From Rhypophila decipiens (Eukaryota; Ascomycota; Sordariomycetes; Sordariales; Naviculisporaceae), in NCBI GenBank assembly GCA_033297075.1, contig MU858048.1, forward strand, positions 496,001 through 560,000: 64,000 nt of DNA, read 5' to 3'. Made by a program: the position numbers and the translations under genes. The notes below the pieces were generated by a model. It had not been told where the DNA came from. It saw nothing but the letters and a program-made list of their open reading frames with translations, and did not search any database. The stretch's first letter is position 1; each line of letters begins with the position of its first letter. Shown in pieces: positions 47,300-59,252 of this stretch.

Positions 47300-48292
47300 A
47301 TGGACTCACCCTTTCCCAAATCCTCCTCAGCAGCAGGAGAGGGCCGAATTGTCGCCAAACTCCTTCCCGATGGCAACTCGGGCTTGGAGACCATCGTCTA
47401 TCAATATCCGCTCAAGCTGATAACCCCCTCGCGGCCCTCCGAAGTGCGGAGTGTCTTGGTGTTTCTTCTCTCCTATGGCGGGGGTCTTGTCGGCGGCGAC
47501 AATGTGAACCTCTCCATTGAAGTCGATGCCGACGCGAAACTTAGCATCGTCACTCAAGGTCACACAAAGATCTTTAAATCGGCCACTCCCGACATTGTCA
47601 CGCGCCAGACGCTAAGGGTTCACATTGCGCCGGGGGCGGGTCTGTGTCTCCTGCCGGACCCAGTACAGCCGTTTGAGGGCAGCGTCTACGAGCAGACCCA
47701 GATCTTCAAATTGGCCCGAGACGCTTCGTTATGTCTGCTAGACTGGGTAACCCAGGGACGGACGGCCCGGGGCGAGGACTGGAGCTTTGTTCGTTGGGTT
47801 GGACGCAACGAGGTCTGGTCTTGCGGTGATGGCTCAGCCACGAGCACAGATCGTCTGCTTGTCCGAGATTCTGTGATTCTCGATGGACACCAGACCAGTT
47901 CGCACCTCAAGACTTTACGAGAGTCGATGCAATCAATGGGCGTGATAGGCACCCTACTACTGCGCGGGCCCCTGACGAAGACACTGGGAGACTTCTTTCT
48001 GTCCGAATTTGCTGCGCTGCCTCGTCTAGGAGCTCGCGACTTTAGAAGCGAGGATGCAAAGCGGGCGGACAACGATGCAATGTCACCTCTGGAGAGGTGG
48101 AGGTCGGACAGGCTGAAGATGGAGAAAGACAGCAAGCTGCTATGGTCTGCGGCTAATGTCAGGGGCTGCGTGGTGGTGAAATTTGGGGCGCCTGCTGTGG
48201 AAGCTGGGCGGCTGTGGATTGGGTCAATGTTGTCTTATGAGGGGAGTGTTGCCCACAACTTTGGGGACCATGCCTTGATGTGCCTGAAGTAG
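47300..48292 (+). CDS. ureD: Urease accessory protein UreD
   Basis: Maturation factor that, with UreF and UreG, loads nickel into cytosolic urease. A single exon encodes 330 residues from the ATG at 47300; a GTG nine bases upstream is the first in-frame codon of the open frame, but ATG is the plausible eukaryotic start. Family blocks are LLSYGGGLVGGD near residue 55, SIVTQGHTKIFKS near 80 and LLPDPVQPFEGSVYEQ near 118. The segment FVRWVGRNEVW near 157 and a C-terminal block with VRGCVVVKFGA complete the pattern. In bacteria this gene sits in a urease operon; here its neighbours are RPC4 and SCC3, as expected for a fungal genome where urease genes are dispersed. Confidence 0.95.
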   Translation: MDSPFPKSSSAAGEGRIVAKLLPDGNSGLETIVYQYPLKLITPSRPSEVRSVLVFLLSYGGGLVGGDNVNLSIEVDADAKLSIVTQGHTKIFKSATPDIVTRQTLRVHIAPGAGLCLLPDPVQPFEGSVYEQTQIFKLARDASLCLLDWVTQGRTARGEDWSFVRWVGRNEVWSCGDGSATSTDRLLVRDSVILDGHQTSSHLKTLRESMQSMGVIGTLLLRGPLTKTLGDFFLSEFAALPRLGARDFRSEDAKRADNDAMSPLERWRSDRLKMEKDSKLLWSAANVRGCVVVKFGAPAVEAGRLWIGSMLSYEGSVAHNFGDHALMCLK

Positions 48293-48712
48293 ATATCACC
48301 ATGGTATGAATACTGTATATATTCCTCCAATGTCAATAGTACATTTTGTCTTGGTTTTAGGGTCAAATAGGGGCGATAGTAAGTAGACCCCGATATACAC
48401 ATAATCGTACTCTCGAATGTGATCCGTAATATGGACTGTACCCGTTGTGTTAATTCGTACTGTAATCTGTACTCTCTTCAATGTACATGTAATCCGTTGA
48501 AGTGGGGGCGGGCCTAGCGACTCACAATGCGCCAAAACGTTAGGAGCTCTCCTTGGCATTTACATGCACACCCACCTTTCGCTCTGCACTCGGACGCGTC
48601 AATTGATTTGAAAACCAAAACCCGCGATCGCCCGAACACACACAACACAAGCCTACAGAATCCCAAGCGACCACCATCCGCCGGGCTTCTCATCGTCGCG
48701 ACACCAAATGTA

Positions 48713-51700
48713 ATGAACCCCAGACGTCAGCCTCTCATGGAAACCTCAGACAACACTCCTGCGGGTTCGCCCGCTCCCACCTCCACTGCGCGTCGATCTG
48801 GACGCGTCACAAAAGCGCCCGCGAAGTTTACCCCCGATGCGCCTGCAGCTACCAAGCGTAAACGCTCAGCCGAAAATGACGAGGAAGACGCAGAAAACGA
48901 ATCGCCTGATGAAGGAGAAGAGGGCGACAACCAGGACGATGATGCGAGCGACACCGCCGAGGAAGAACCCCAGCGCGCCAGGAAGAAGAAGGCTTCGTCG
49001 CAGTCGGCAAGGCCAAAGAAACCAGCTTCCAAGAAACCAAAGATCAATGGCGATGCAACCGTCACCGCCGACGCCAACCACGCGCCCAAACAGCTAGTCA
49101 GCCGGCCGAAGAAGGCAGTTTGGATCCCAATTGCCGACCGCGAAGCAGATGGCCTCTATGGTGCGCAATTCTTGTCTCTTGTTCTTGCCGGTCGCATTAC
49201 GTCCTTGTTGCTAACTGAAGTAATTTGCAGCCGAAATCTTTGCCTCTGGGCACAGTTCCAAAAAGGTGGCCGAAGACTGGTTTGAAAAGTCCAGTGCCAA
49301 CGAGGGTGCCAACGAGGCTACGGCCGTCACCGACCTCGTCAACTGCATTCTCTCGGCTGCGGGCTGTGAGCAGCACGTAACTGAGGATGATATTCGGGAT
49401 CCTGACAATGCTCAGGATAGATTGGCTGATCTTCAAGATCGATATTCCACCGTGAGTCGCCTCAAAAACGAGAAAAGAAGATACTGTCCACATACTAATG
49501 CTATTTCCATCAATACAGGCAGGCATAACTGATTATCCTCTGATCTCTCGTACCAAAACTACCAGGCCGTTTCGAGACCTCCTGGTCGGCTTTTTCAGGT
49601 CCCTCTTGATTGTGATGCACGAAACAGGGGTATTGTACCGGGAGAATGACCTGATGGAGAACATTACAAGATGGGTTGTCTCGATGTCCTCATCTACGCT
49701 GCGTCCCTTCCGGCACACGGCAACCACTGTCGCGTTGGCCATCGAGGGATCTCTCGTCGAGATCGCCAAATTACTCGACGACCGCATTACCAAGACGACC
49801 CAGCAACTGGAATCCGAGAAGTCGCGCAAAGGAAAGAACAAGGACAAGTTATCCGCCATACAAAAATCCCTGGATGAAGCAAACGAGAACCGTGCAGCAT
49901 GCGAGGATATGATCAATGAGTATTTCGACACCGTCTTTATCCACCGCTACCGCGATATTGACTCCAAGATCCGGGTGGAATGCGTTGAAGCTCTTGGAAC
50001 TTGGGTCATGCAGCTATCTCGGTTTTTCATGAAGCCCGAGTTTCTGAGGTACCTGGGATGGATGCTGTCAGATGGCGTCGCCCAAATACGCCAGGAGGTC
50101 CTGAAGCAGCTGGCAAGGATACTGAAGCGGGACTCGGAGAAATTAGGCCATTTCATCGACAGATTCCGGCCCCGTCTGATGGAGATTGTCGCCAGAGACG
50201 CAGATGTGAATGTTCGCGTGGCTTCCATTGGTGTCGTCCAAATCCTCAAGGACACGGGCATGCTGGACCCTAGCGAGATTGACGCCGTTGGACGGCTCAT
50301 CTTTGACACTGAGCTGCGCGTCCGAAGAGCCGTCATGGAGTTCTTCGCTAGTTGCGTCAATGACTCTATCGAAACCAAGGTGGAGACCATAGGCGGACAG
50401 GATGTCGTCGACGAGCTCTTTGGCGATGATGATGAGGACGACTTTTTCTCTCCTCGCAGTGACTGGATCGCGATCAAGTGTCTTGCAGAACTCCTGGCGG
50501 CATATGACGCCCAGCTTGAAGAGGAGGTTCAAACCTCAACCCCCCGCGGGCTGGAAGTGGCGGTTGATTTGGTTCCTGCCAGTGCTCCAGAAACCCGCAT
50601 TTCTCTCGCCTCGCAAGTCATTTACGAGAAAATCGAACAAGTCAAAAACTGGGAACTCCTCTCTGGATACCTCCTCTACGACCACTCGGCGAGCACAAAA
50701 TCGAGATCCTCTAAGAAGGGAGGCTCTAATGAATCCGCTCTTCGTGATGCCGTCGCGCCAGAAGGGAGCGAGGAGGCCATCCTTCTCGAAGTCTTGGCCT
50801 CCGCTGTGCGAGCCAGCCTGGCCCCAACCAGCGAAGCTGACAAGGGCCGGCGAAGACATCGCCCGGAAGGAGGCGATACGAGCGAAGACGCCGCCGTCCA
50901 CCTGGCTACCATCATCCCGCGCCTGCTCAAGAAGTACGGCGCAGAGGCCAGCACAGCTGTAATAGTCCTCCGTCTGGAACATTGCCTAGATCTCGACATT
51001 TTCCAACAGCTCAGACAAGACTCGACGACCTACCAGCGTCTCCTCGACGAGATCGCCACCCAGTTCGACCGCCACGTTGACCGCGGCGTCCTCACCGAAG
51101 CTGCAAAGGCTCTCCTCCACGCCCGGAAATACGACGGGCTGGAGGAAATCGCCGACGCTAAGATCTCGGAGCTCTGGGAGAACGTGCTCAATGCCCTGCG
51201 CCACTTTGACCGCATCTGCGAGCTCGGCGAGCGGAACAATCTCGACGAGGAAGCCATTGCCGAGCTGGGGCATATCCTCTTCAAGATGAGCAAGCTGGCT
51301 AGCGTCTACAACTGCGTCGAGGCCCTCGACGCGGATGGGACGGCCGAGGGCTCCGACGCGCCGGCTATCGAGATCCTCGCTAGGATTGTGCATCGCGGTA
51401 AGCTCGACCAGGTGGACGAGGCGCTCGATGATCTCGAGGACGAGGCCGTCGCTTTTGCTATCACGTCTTGCAAGTTTTATTTCGTCTGGCAGGTTCGCGG
51501 ACTTATATCAACCGTGCAAGCGAATACTGCCATCTCGGGCCGGGATGTCGAGAGCTTGAACATGCTGCGAAAGATGTACGAGGACAATCTGATTCTGACG
51601 CTGACATCTCGCGGCACGAACGATGATTTGCGGTTATTTGCTACCGGCGGTCTGTGCGATTTACATGTTCTCTTTGCTTCCCTCAAGCAGATTGCCAACC

Positions 51701-52515
51701 AGCACGCAGCGGCGAATGGCGATGATGGTCAAAGTTATACCATCCTTGAATCGCTATTCGAGCCGGTCAAGGCGGATCTCCTGCCTGAAATAATTGAGAT
51801 TTACGATGCCACGGAACGGGCTTACGCGAGGTGTCTGAAGAGGACTTTGAACGAGCCGGCCGTCGATGAGGACCCGTTGGACGACGACGACCAGTTTAGC
51901 GACGATGAGGGCGATAATGATGGGGAATTGACAGAAGTCGAAAAGAAATTCAAGGAGCTCAAGGCGGAAAAGGCGCTTTGCACGCTTGCAGGCCAGTATG
52001 TCCTTGCCATTCTTGCCAAGCAGTTAGATACTACTGGACCGCATGCAGGGAAGCTTAGGAGGAGGATGCTGAGGAACCAGCATAAGCTTGGGCCGAATGT
52101 GAAAGAGACGTTGGCGCATTTGGATGAGACGCGGTTGAAGGATTTGGCGCTTGGTGGTGGTGGTAAGAAAAAGAAGGCTGCTGCGAGTAGAGCCAAAGGT
52201 GGGAAGTCTGGTGGTGGTAAAAGTGGAGGGGGGAAACAGCCTGTTAGTGAGGAGATTGTTGTTGCTGAGGATGATGATTCTGATCAGGAGGAGGCAGAAG
52301 GGGCAGCAGCTGCTGCTGCTGGACGGCAACAGCGACGACAGGTTGAGGAAATAGAGGAGGAAGAGGATGAGGAAGTTGAGGAAGGGACCGAAGAGGATCT
52401 GAGGAGACGGGAGCTGCTTGATGAGGATGCCCATGATCGTATTGAGGACGACAGTGACCATGACCAGCAGGGAGGTGGGCAGATGGATGAGGATGAGAGT
52501 ATTCTGGGGGATTAA
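48713..52515 (+). CDS. SCC3: Cohesin subunit SCC3/STAG (stromalin)
   Basis: Large HEAT-repeat subunit of cohesin, required for sister-chromatid cohesion and cohesin loading with Scc1. Exons 48713-49160, 49231-49451 and 49519-52515 give 1221 residues. Residues 1-130 are charged and disordered, with KRKR and RARKKK as possible nuclear signals. The STAG region starts near 224 (ITDYPLISRTKTTRPFRDLL). The stromalin conservative domain is near 358-443: YFDTVFIHRYRDIDSKIRVE, then ALGTWVMQLS and FLRYLGWMLSD. HEAT-like helices follow. The C-terminal 150 residues alternate Lys-rich and very acidic stretches (EEIEEEEDEE-type). Intron 1 has CTAAC close to its 3' end. The internal shadow frames on the minus strand are long because the sequence is GC-biased at third positions and codon-repetitive. 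Confidence 0.95.
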
Positions 52516-53380
52516 TCAAGCAAGCAGGTGAAGGAAGGTGTGTTGTCTGATACGATCGGATTCGACAAGAGTTGTTTTGGGTGTCGTATTTATACATAGT
52601 ATTCTCTTGCGTTGTTTGTTGATGGGGGCCTGTCCTGCGGTATCTCTTTTTGTCCCCTCATTTTCCTTTCTCTCCCGTTCTGATGATTACGATACGAAAT
52701 ATGATCATATCGAAGCAAATGGAGAGGTCGAGTTGGTATGATTGGAATTCTTCCTTTTTTTTATAAAGTTCTCAGAAAGCTACCTTATTTTCTGATGGAC
52801 TGTTGGAGGTTGGTCATGAGAAAAGCGCGCGGTGGCGGAGCGGAATGGATTGTAAAACAAAAACGGCGATGGGGTTTATGCTCTCTCTGGAGTTTTGTCT
52901 CGACCTACCTAGCTAGGTACTGTTTTCCTCTGTCTTGTCGCGCTGAAAATGTCATGTACCCTTTTTTCTTCTTCCTTTTTCTCATACAGTAGCGGAGCGG
53001 TGAGGTTTTGTTGCACTTCTTTCTATCATGTACCGTAGTCTCTGCTTCTCGCTTCGTATCTTATAACTCTTTTGTTCCTATGTTACACTTCTTCTATTCT
53101 CAACTTCATGTCAAGGCCACTCACGTGTAAAGATGTGAGAGTAATAGTCATTTTTTCAAGGCGTAGGTAGGGACGCAGTTTATTGTCTGGCTTGAAATAT
53201 ACATACAGTATGTAGTATTATTGACAGTGAGCCTTGTGTATGGCCCGAGGGAGGAAGCTGGAGGGTTCGGAAAGAAAAAGAAAAAGGTTATGTATTGACT
53301 TTACAAGTGATGTAAAGATAAAAAAAAAATCAAAGAGCAGACCTCTTGGGGTTCTAGACTTCTCATGATATGGGATGAAA
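52516..53380. other. Intergenic region
   Basis: It is the 3' flank of SCC3. It contains the 16-base word ACCTACCTAGCTAGGT at 52903-52918, also found at 38899-38914. I see no gene here. Confidence 0.5.
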
Positions 53381-53451
53381 TGCGTCAGCCGCGAATCGAA
53401 CGCGGGGCCCATCGATGGCAACGATGGATTTTACCACTAAACCACTGACGC
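53381..53451 (-). tRNA. tRNA-Gly (anticodon GCC), second identical copy
   Basis: The reverse strand gives a 71-base tRNA identical in sequence to that at 15408-15478: acceptor GCGTCAG/CTGACGC, anticodon loop TTGCCAT and T loop with TTCGATTC. It lies between the convergent SCC3 and POT1 3' ends. Confidence 0.97.
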
Positions 53452-53798
53452 CTTGTCTTTCTGGCTGATATGAAAAAGTGGTAGATTTTGTTATTCATAT
53501 GTGGGTTCCGGTTCCACCTCCACGATGTACAAATACCTAGCATGCTAAATAGGGATATATGATACAAGATGTGATTAAAACCCCCTCCCCAGATATGTTG
53601 ATACCAGCTGCTGACTTGCCAGAATAATAATGTGACCAATCCCCAACGCCTTGATGCTCGATTCATGTCACATAACCTAGGCATAATGCGTAACCTTCCC
53701 TAGAAGAACCAAAAAACAAAGAAAACCGCACCCCAGTCGTCAAAGCGAGAAACGTCGTCGTGGTTCCAACAAGGAGAATGCTGGGAAACATGAAATAT

Positions 53799-55990
53799 TC
53801 ACACGCGAATCTTTGTGCCATACAGCCCAAAGACGCGTATCCATTTCTTCGCCTCGTCACCATCAGCCGCAACCTCCCCCTTGTTCTTGATGGCATATTC
53901 CCTGATGCAGCAGTCGAAGGGCTTATTGGAGATGGCCTGCTCGGAGACCTTGTTACCCTGCTTATCCCGATTGCCCTGATTGTCCTCGTTATCCGAACTA
54001 TCAAGGGGCGGTCGCTCAAGCTGCAGAAGCTTGGGCCGCCCACGAGGACCTCTGCTAGGTGTCTCCGACGGCGGCGAGGGCTTCTTTGATAGTGTCGACT
54101 TCACCTCCTCGAGGTTGCCCCAGAGCACGAACGTGCGCTCTCGGAGCTTGGTAAGAGTTTCTTCATCCTTCGTCAGGTCGCAAGCGTCCAGACTGGTAAG
54201 ACACTGGCCCTCTGAGTTGTCGACCACGACCCAAACCGTCTCTTGGGAGTTAACATCCTGGAGTTTAAGAGCGAAACGCCATTCCCAAACTCGCTCGTAG
54301 CCCCTATCGATAGCATCTTGCTCGTTATCTGAGTCCGAATCGGAGTCGTCGTCGGCATCGCTTGCATCCGAAAGAACCTCGAACGGTGTTATCATACGAC
54401 TGCAAGCAAAGTCTTCGAGACTGGGCGGATAAAAGTCGACCACACGAACGCGGGCTCGGAATTTATTGCAACCAAAGGGGATAGGAACCTCGTCATCTGC
54501 TCCAACCGAGATGGTCATCTGCTGAACTATCGATTCGATAGACTGAGGAGGTCTTGACTCCTGGTTCTCGCAGGTGATGAGGTCGTTAAGTGCGATTTGT
54601 GCCTCCTCCTTTAATCGCCTCTCTTCTTCCTTTTTCTCCAGCGCTATACGCTTCTCCTTTCTGCGCTCCTTAGAGTTCTTCTTGAGCTTTGGTTGATCAT
54701 CGTGAGACACGTCTTCTCCGCGACGCTTGGCCCCTGCGTCCTGGGCAGCCATGACCTGCTTCACCTCCTTCTTCTTGCTTTTTTCATAATCCCTCAAGCG
54801 GCGGATTGCATCCTTGAGGCGCGGGTCAATATTGTCACGGTCTGTTGCGTCCATGACATGGACATTGACCTTGGTGGTGACGAGGGCTTTCAGCTCTTCG
54901 TGCATGGCGCCCTCGAGGTAGTTTCCGTCGTGACCGCGCTTGATGTGGACATTGCGGAGGTAAATCCACTGCCCAACCGAGACTTCATCGCGGATGACGT
55001 CTGCATGGGGGGGCCAACAAGTTATCTGGATAGACCGCCTACCGTACGGTCCAACCCATTCCTTCTTGGCGGGACTTGATTTAGCCTCGGTATACCCATA
55101 TGGATCGGAATCTGCTCCAGGAAGATTTGACAGTCCTTCCCAGGTGACATTGAAGAGATCATCATTCTTGGTGTAGTCCGAGACATAAAGCGTCAACTTG
55201 TCATAGAGGTTATATGGACTTCGGACGACTCGGACTATCAGGTTGTAGTAATTTCCCTCTTTAACGTCGCTGAGCAAGCTGAACTTGTCCTTGATATTAA
55301 GGGATCTATTGGCTCTTCGCTGGAACTCTTCAACGTCTGGCGCAGCATCCTTGTCGATTTTGTGGTAGAAGTACGAGACATAGCGATATATTTCGCTGAG
55401 AAGAAGGGTTTTGTTTCCCTTGACTTTCTTGTCGCTGACAAGGGCAGCCTCCGCGGTCCTTGGAAGTCGAGGAATCTTGTTCGCGGTAAAAACATGGATT
55501 TCGGTATTATGACTCGAAATCAGGGAAAGAGGATTCGCCCTGTAACTTTGCACCTGGGACCTGATGAGCATCATCTCAGGCACGAGTGGAAGGCGCCACA
55601 AGGTGCTTGCAGCGTAGAACTTACCTTGACCTGGAAAACAACAATGATGTCCCTACCTCTAATATCGGGCATCAAGTCTACCGGGCGGAATATGTCAAAG
55701 GTCACTCCTTCACCATCATCTTCTGTAGAGAGGTCGAAGAGAGTGAGAGCACACTTGTAATCTGGCCGAAGATGTTACTAGGGAACCATCAAACAAAGAA
55801 GGAGAGAACCCGACATACCGCTGCCACTAGTTTTGATTGGAAGCCGGCAATCCTTGACCATGCCAATGACATTGATCAAGGTCCCTTTTGTGACACTCTC
55901 GTCCAGAATTTGGCGAAGCTCTGTGAACTTGGGTGGGAGGGATGCGACTCCTCCTCCGCCCCGAGAAGGACCAGAGGAGTTTCGTTGCAT
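53799..55990 (-). CDS. POT1: Protection of telomeres protein Pot1
   Basis: Binds single-stranded telomeric G-rich overhangs, caps chromosome ends and recruits shelterin. Exons 55990-55819, 55761-55625 and 55553-53799 join to 687 residues. The first OB-fold spans about 18-140: FTELRQILDESVTKGTLINV, then DYKCALTLFDLS across the first junction, FDIFRP, and GRDIIVVFQVKVQSYR across the second. A second OB-fold lies near 193-330 (SLLSDVKEGNYYNLIVRVVR, later YGRRSIQITCWPP and VGQWIYLRNVHIKRG). A Lys-rich coiled-coil-like stretch follows (360-440). The C-terminal part is less conserved, with an acidic patch (DASDADDDSDSDSDNE). The start ATG at 55990 was taken because the frame upstream has no ATG. 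The last intron offers two acceptors; CCCAG before GTG keeps the phase. Confidence 0.88.
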
Positions 55991-57240
55991 TTTACCACTC
56001 AGATTCGCAGTTGGTGGGGTGTGACGACGCTCGTTCAGGTTCAAGCCAGGATGGGTGTTTTGTCAAGTCGAGCGCTGGTTCGTCCTTCATTAAGATCCCT
56101 TGGTCCGTGTATACCAAGATTGGGTTCGACCAAGGTGAAGTTGCCTCGGGAACAAGTCGCAGATGATGCAAAGGAATTGTGGTTTACCGGTAGAGTATGG
56201 AGGGGCAATCTTCAATTTGGGAACAGAATACCTCAACCTTGAACGCGCGTGTCACCGAGATCCGACGCGTCTGGAGGGGCGGCGTCCGCTAAATTGGTCG
56301 CCATCCTGTCACGTACCCATGTGAGCCAGGGGAAAGGACGAAAGACCCCACAGTGCAGAGCGGGATATTACCTGGTCTGTGCTGACAGCCCCCGGGCCGG
56401 CCGCAAATCGAGGGGTACGTTCCGTACCGGTATCCGTACGTGGGAGTCAAACTCAAAATTGATCGTGAAAAGCCTAAACATACAGGCCATGTTGGCCTTC
56501 CAAAGAGCGAATACCGATATTTAGTAAGGTAATGTATATCCCAGGATACTCTATCATGTTCCAGACTTCCAGTCAAGTTTGGTATAATGGTATTCGGTAT
56601 TCTCATAGCCCATTTCCACATTACATACATGAGGGGAAAGCGGTGGGCAGCGGTCAAAACAGAGGGGTAAAGCGGTGACTGGACAGGGGTGTGGGGCAGC
56701 GGACGTGGGGCGCAACTGGAAGATTGCCCCAGAGGGCGAGAACTCCCAGATCAAATGCATGCGGCAGGAGACGGCGTTAGTCAGGTAGGGCTTTCGGCCT
56801 CAGGCAACCACGAACTAAATCGAGTTGAAAAAGAGTTCTTTGGCTCCATTCTCCTGTGGTAACAGAGACAGTGGGCCAGTTTTTCACAGTGGAGAATCGA
56901 CGAACTCTGCCTGGCGCAAAAAAACAAGAGTCCTGAATCAAACCAAAACTCAAAGGGGTCCGTTCCATCCCATTCGGCATTCTCATTTATCTGGTTGCAC
57001 CTCCTCCAAATTCCAAATTCTTCCCTCTGCCAAACAACGAACTGCAACACAAAAAGCGACTCTTGTTTTCCCTTTTGATTTCACCATCCATTCAAAGAGG
57101 CTTTAGCTCGCGCAGCAACCACTGGAAGCCTCTTAGGCTCTGGTCCTTTTGAACCCCTCCGGTTAATCCCCCTCTTGCCTCTCGACACCTTCAACGCTCC
57201 GCAACTGCGACAAAAAAGCTTCTCGTCACAATCCGCAACC
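55991..57240. other. Divergent promoter region between POT1 and importin alpha
   Basis: About 1.25 kb. No gene is supported. It is presumably promoter and leader sequence for both genes, with C-rich and TC-rich stretches just before 57241. Confidence 0.5.
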
Positions 57241-59252
57241 ATGGCCGACCGCTACATTCCCGAGCATCGGCGCACGCAGTTCAAGGCAAAGAGCACCTTC
57301 AAGCCCGAAGAGCTTCGCCGTCGTCGCGAGGAGGCCCAGGTCGAAATCCGAAAGCAAAAGCGTGAGGAGAACCTCGCCAAGCGACGTGGTATTGGTACGG
57401 GCGACCAGCGTCCTGGAGCTTCCCTGGGTGCTGCCCCCGACAGCGACGATGAGAACCCTCCTACCGAGTCTCAGGTATGTTATTTTGCACTCTCGCCAGT
57501 TCCTTATCTTCCCCATCACTGTCCATCGAATGCGTCATCTCTCTGTTGTACCCCCCCCCACTGCACCCCGCCGGGTGTCTTTTGTGTAGTTTATTTAGGC
57601 CACCGCCGCTCCGGACCCGGCATCTTGGCGCCCTCATCGCCCGTCGTCCACATGCACGACATGTCTGCTTGTTGCATCCTCATTCCCTTCCCTCATTCGT
57701 CGAGTTGAAGACCTGATACTGACAATCACCAGCTCAACGAGGACCTCCCTCAGATGGTGCAGGGCGTCTTCTCCGACCAGATCGACCTCCAGATCCAAGC
57801 TACTACCAAGTTTCGCAAGTTGTTGAGCAAGGAGCGCAATCCTCCCATTGAAGAGGTCATCAAGACCGGTGTCGTCAGCCGTTTTGTCGAGTTCCTCCGC
57901 TCTCCCCACACCCTTGTCCAGTTCGAGGCTGCGTGGGCCCTCACGAACATCGCATCTGGTTCCGCCACCCAGACACAGGTCGTCATCGAGGCCGGCGCCG
58001 TCCCCATCTTCGTTGAGCTGCTCGGAAGCACCGAGCCCGATGTCAGGGAGCAAGCAGTCTGGGCTTTGTGAGTCGATCCGCTATGAGATATGGGAACGAT
58101 CAAGCTAACATCTCTCGATAGGGGCAACATCGCTGGAGACAGCCCTCAGTGCCGCGACTATGTGTTGAGTATCGGGGCTCTTCAACCTCTCCTCCATCTC
58201 CTGGGCGATAGCCGCAAACTTAGCATGCTCCGCAATGCCACGTGGACACTAAGCAACTTCTGCCGGGGCAAGACCCCCCAGCCGGATTGGAACACTGTAA
58301 GTCTTTGACCCTGGCCCTCGACCATTGGCACAGCAATACTGACAGTGATTAGATTTCTCCCGCACTCCCAGTACTCGCCAAGCTTGTTTATTCTCTGGAT
58401 GACGAGGTTCTTATCGATGCCTGCTGGGCGATCTCTTATTTGTCCGATGGACCAAACGACAAGATCCAGGCCGTCATCGAGGCGGGTATTCCCCGAAGGC
58501 TTGTCGAATTGTTGATGCACGCTTCTACCTCGGTCCAGACACCAGCTCTCCGCTCCGTGGGCAATATTGTCACCGGAGACGATGTCCAAACCCAGGTTAT
58601 TATTAACTGCGGTGCCCTCCCTTGTCTGCTTTCGCTGTTGAGCTCCAACAAGGACGGAATCCGAAAGGAGGCCTGCTGGACCATAAGCAACATCACCGCT
58701 GGGAACTCTGCCCAGATTCAGTCTGTGATTGACGCCAACATCATTCCTCCTCTCATCCATCTTCTCTCAAATGGAGACCTGAAGACTCGTAAGGAGGCAT
58801 GCTGGGCCATCAGCAACGCTACATCGGGCGGCCTCCAGAAACCGGAGCAAATCCGTTATCTGGTTGGACAGGGTTGCATCAAGCCTCTGTGTGATCTCCT
58901 GGCCTGCCCGGACAACAAGATCATTCAGGTTGCGCTTGACGGTCTTGAGAATATCCTCAAGGTCGGTGACCTCGACAAGCAGGCGGCGGGCGACACGGAC
59001 TCAATCAACCGTTATGCTCTCTTCATCGAGGAGTGTGGAGGCATGGAGAAGATTCACGACTGCCAGACCAACGCCAACGAGGAGATCTACATGAAGGCAT
59101 ACAACATCATCGAGAAATACTTCTCGGATGAGGACGAGAATGCCGACGAATCCATGGGCCAGCCACAACAATTCGGCTTCGGCGCCAACGGAGCCCAGCA
59201 GTCTGGTGGCTTCAACTTCGGCGCTAATGGCACCGAGTCCATGGACATGTAG
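57241..59252 (+). CDS. SRP1: Importin subunit alpha (karyopherin alpha)
   Basis: Adaptor that binds classical nuclear localisation signals and hands cargo to importin beta. Exons 57241-57474, 57733-58067, 58122-58296 and 58353-59252 join to 547 residues. The first exon encodes the importin-beta-binding domain, rich in Arg and Lys ([20 protein letters not shown] then EENLAKRRG). Armadillo repeats follow from about residue 80. Several carry the Trp/Asn ladder that binds cargo: [36 protein letters not shown] and WAISNATSG. The C-terminus ([19 protein letters not shown] and onward) is acidic and then Gly/Phe-rich. Intron 1 is unusually long for this window (258 bases). Confidence 0.97.

Noticed and set aside
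49533..52461. Several long minus-strand frames inside SCC3
   Set aside because: They mirror the coding strand of a well-supported cohesin gene and show no domain of their own.
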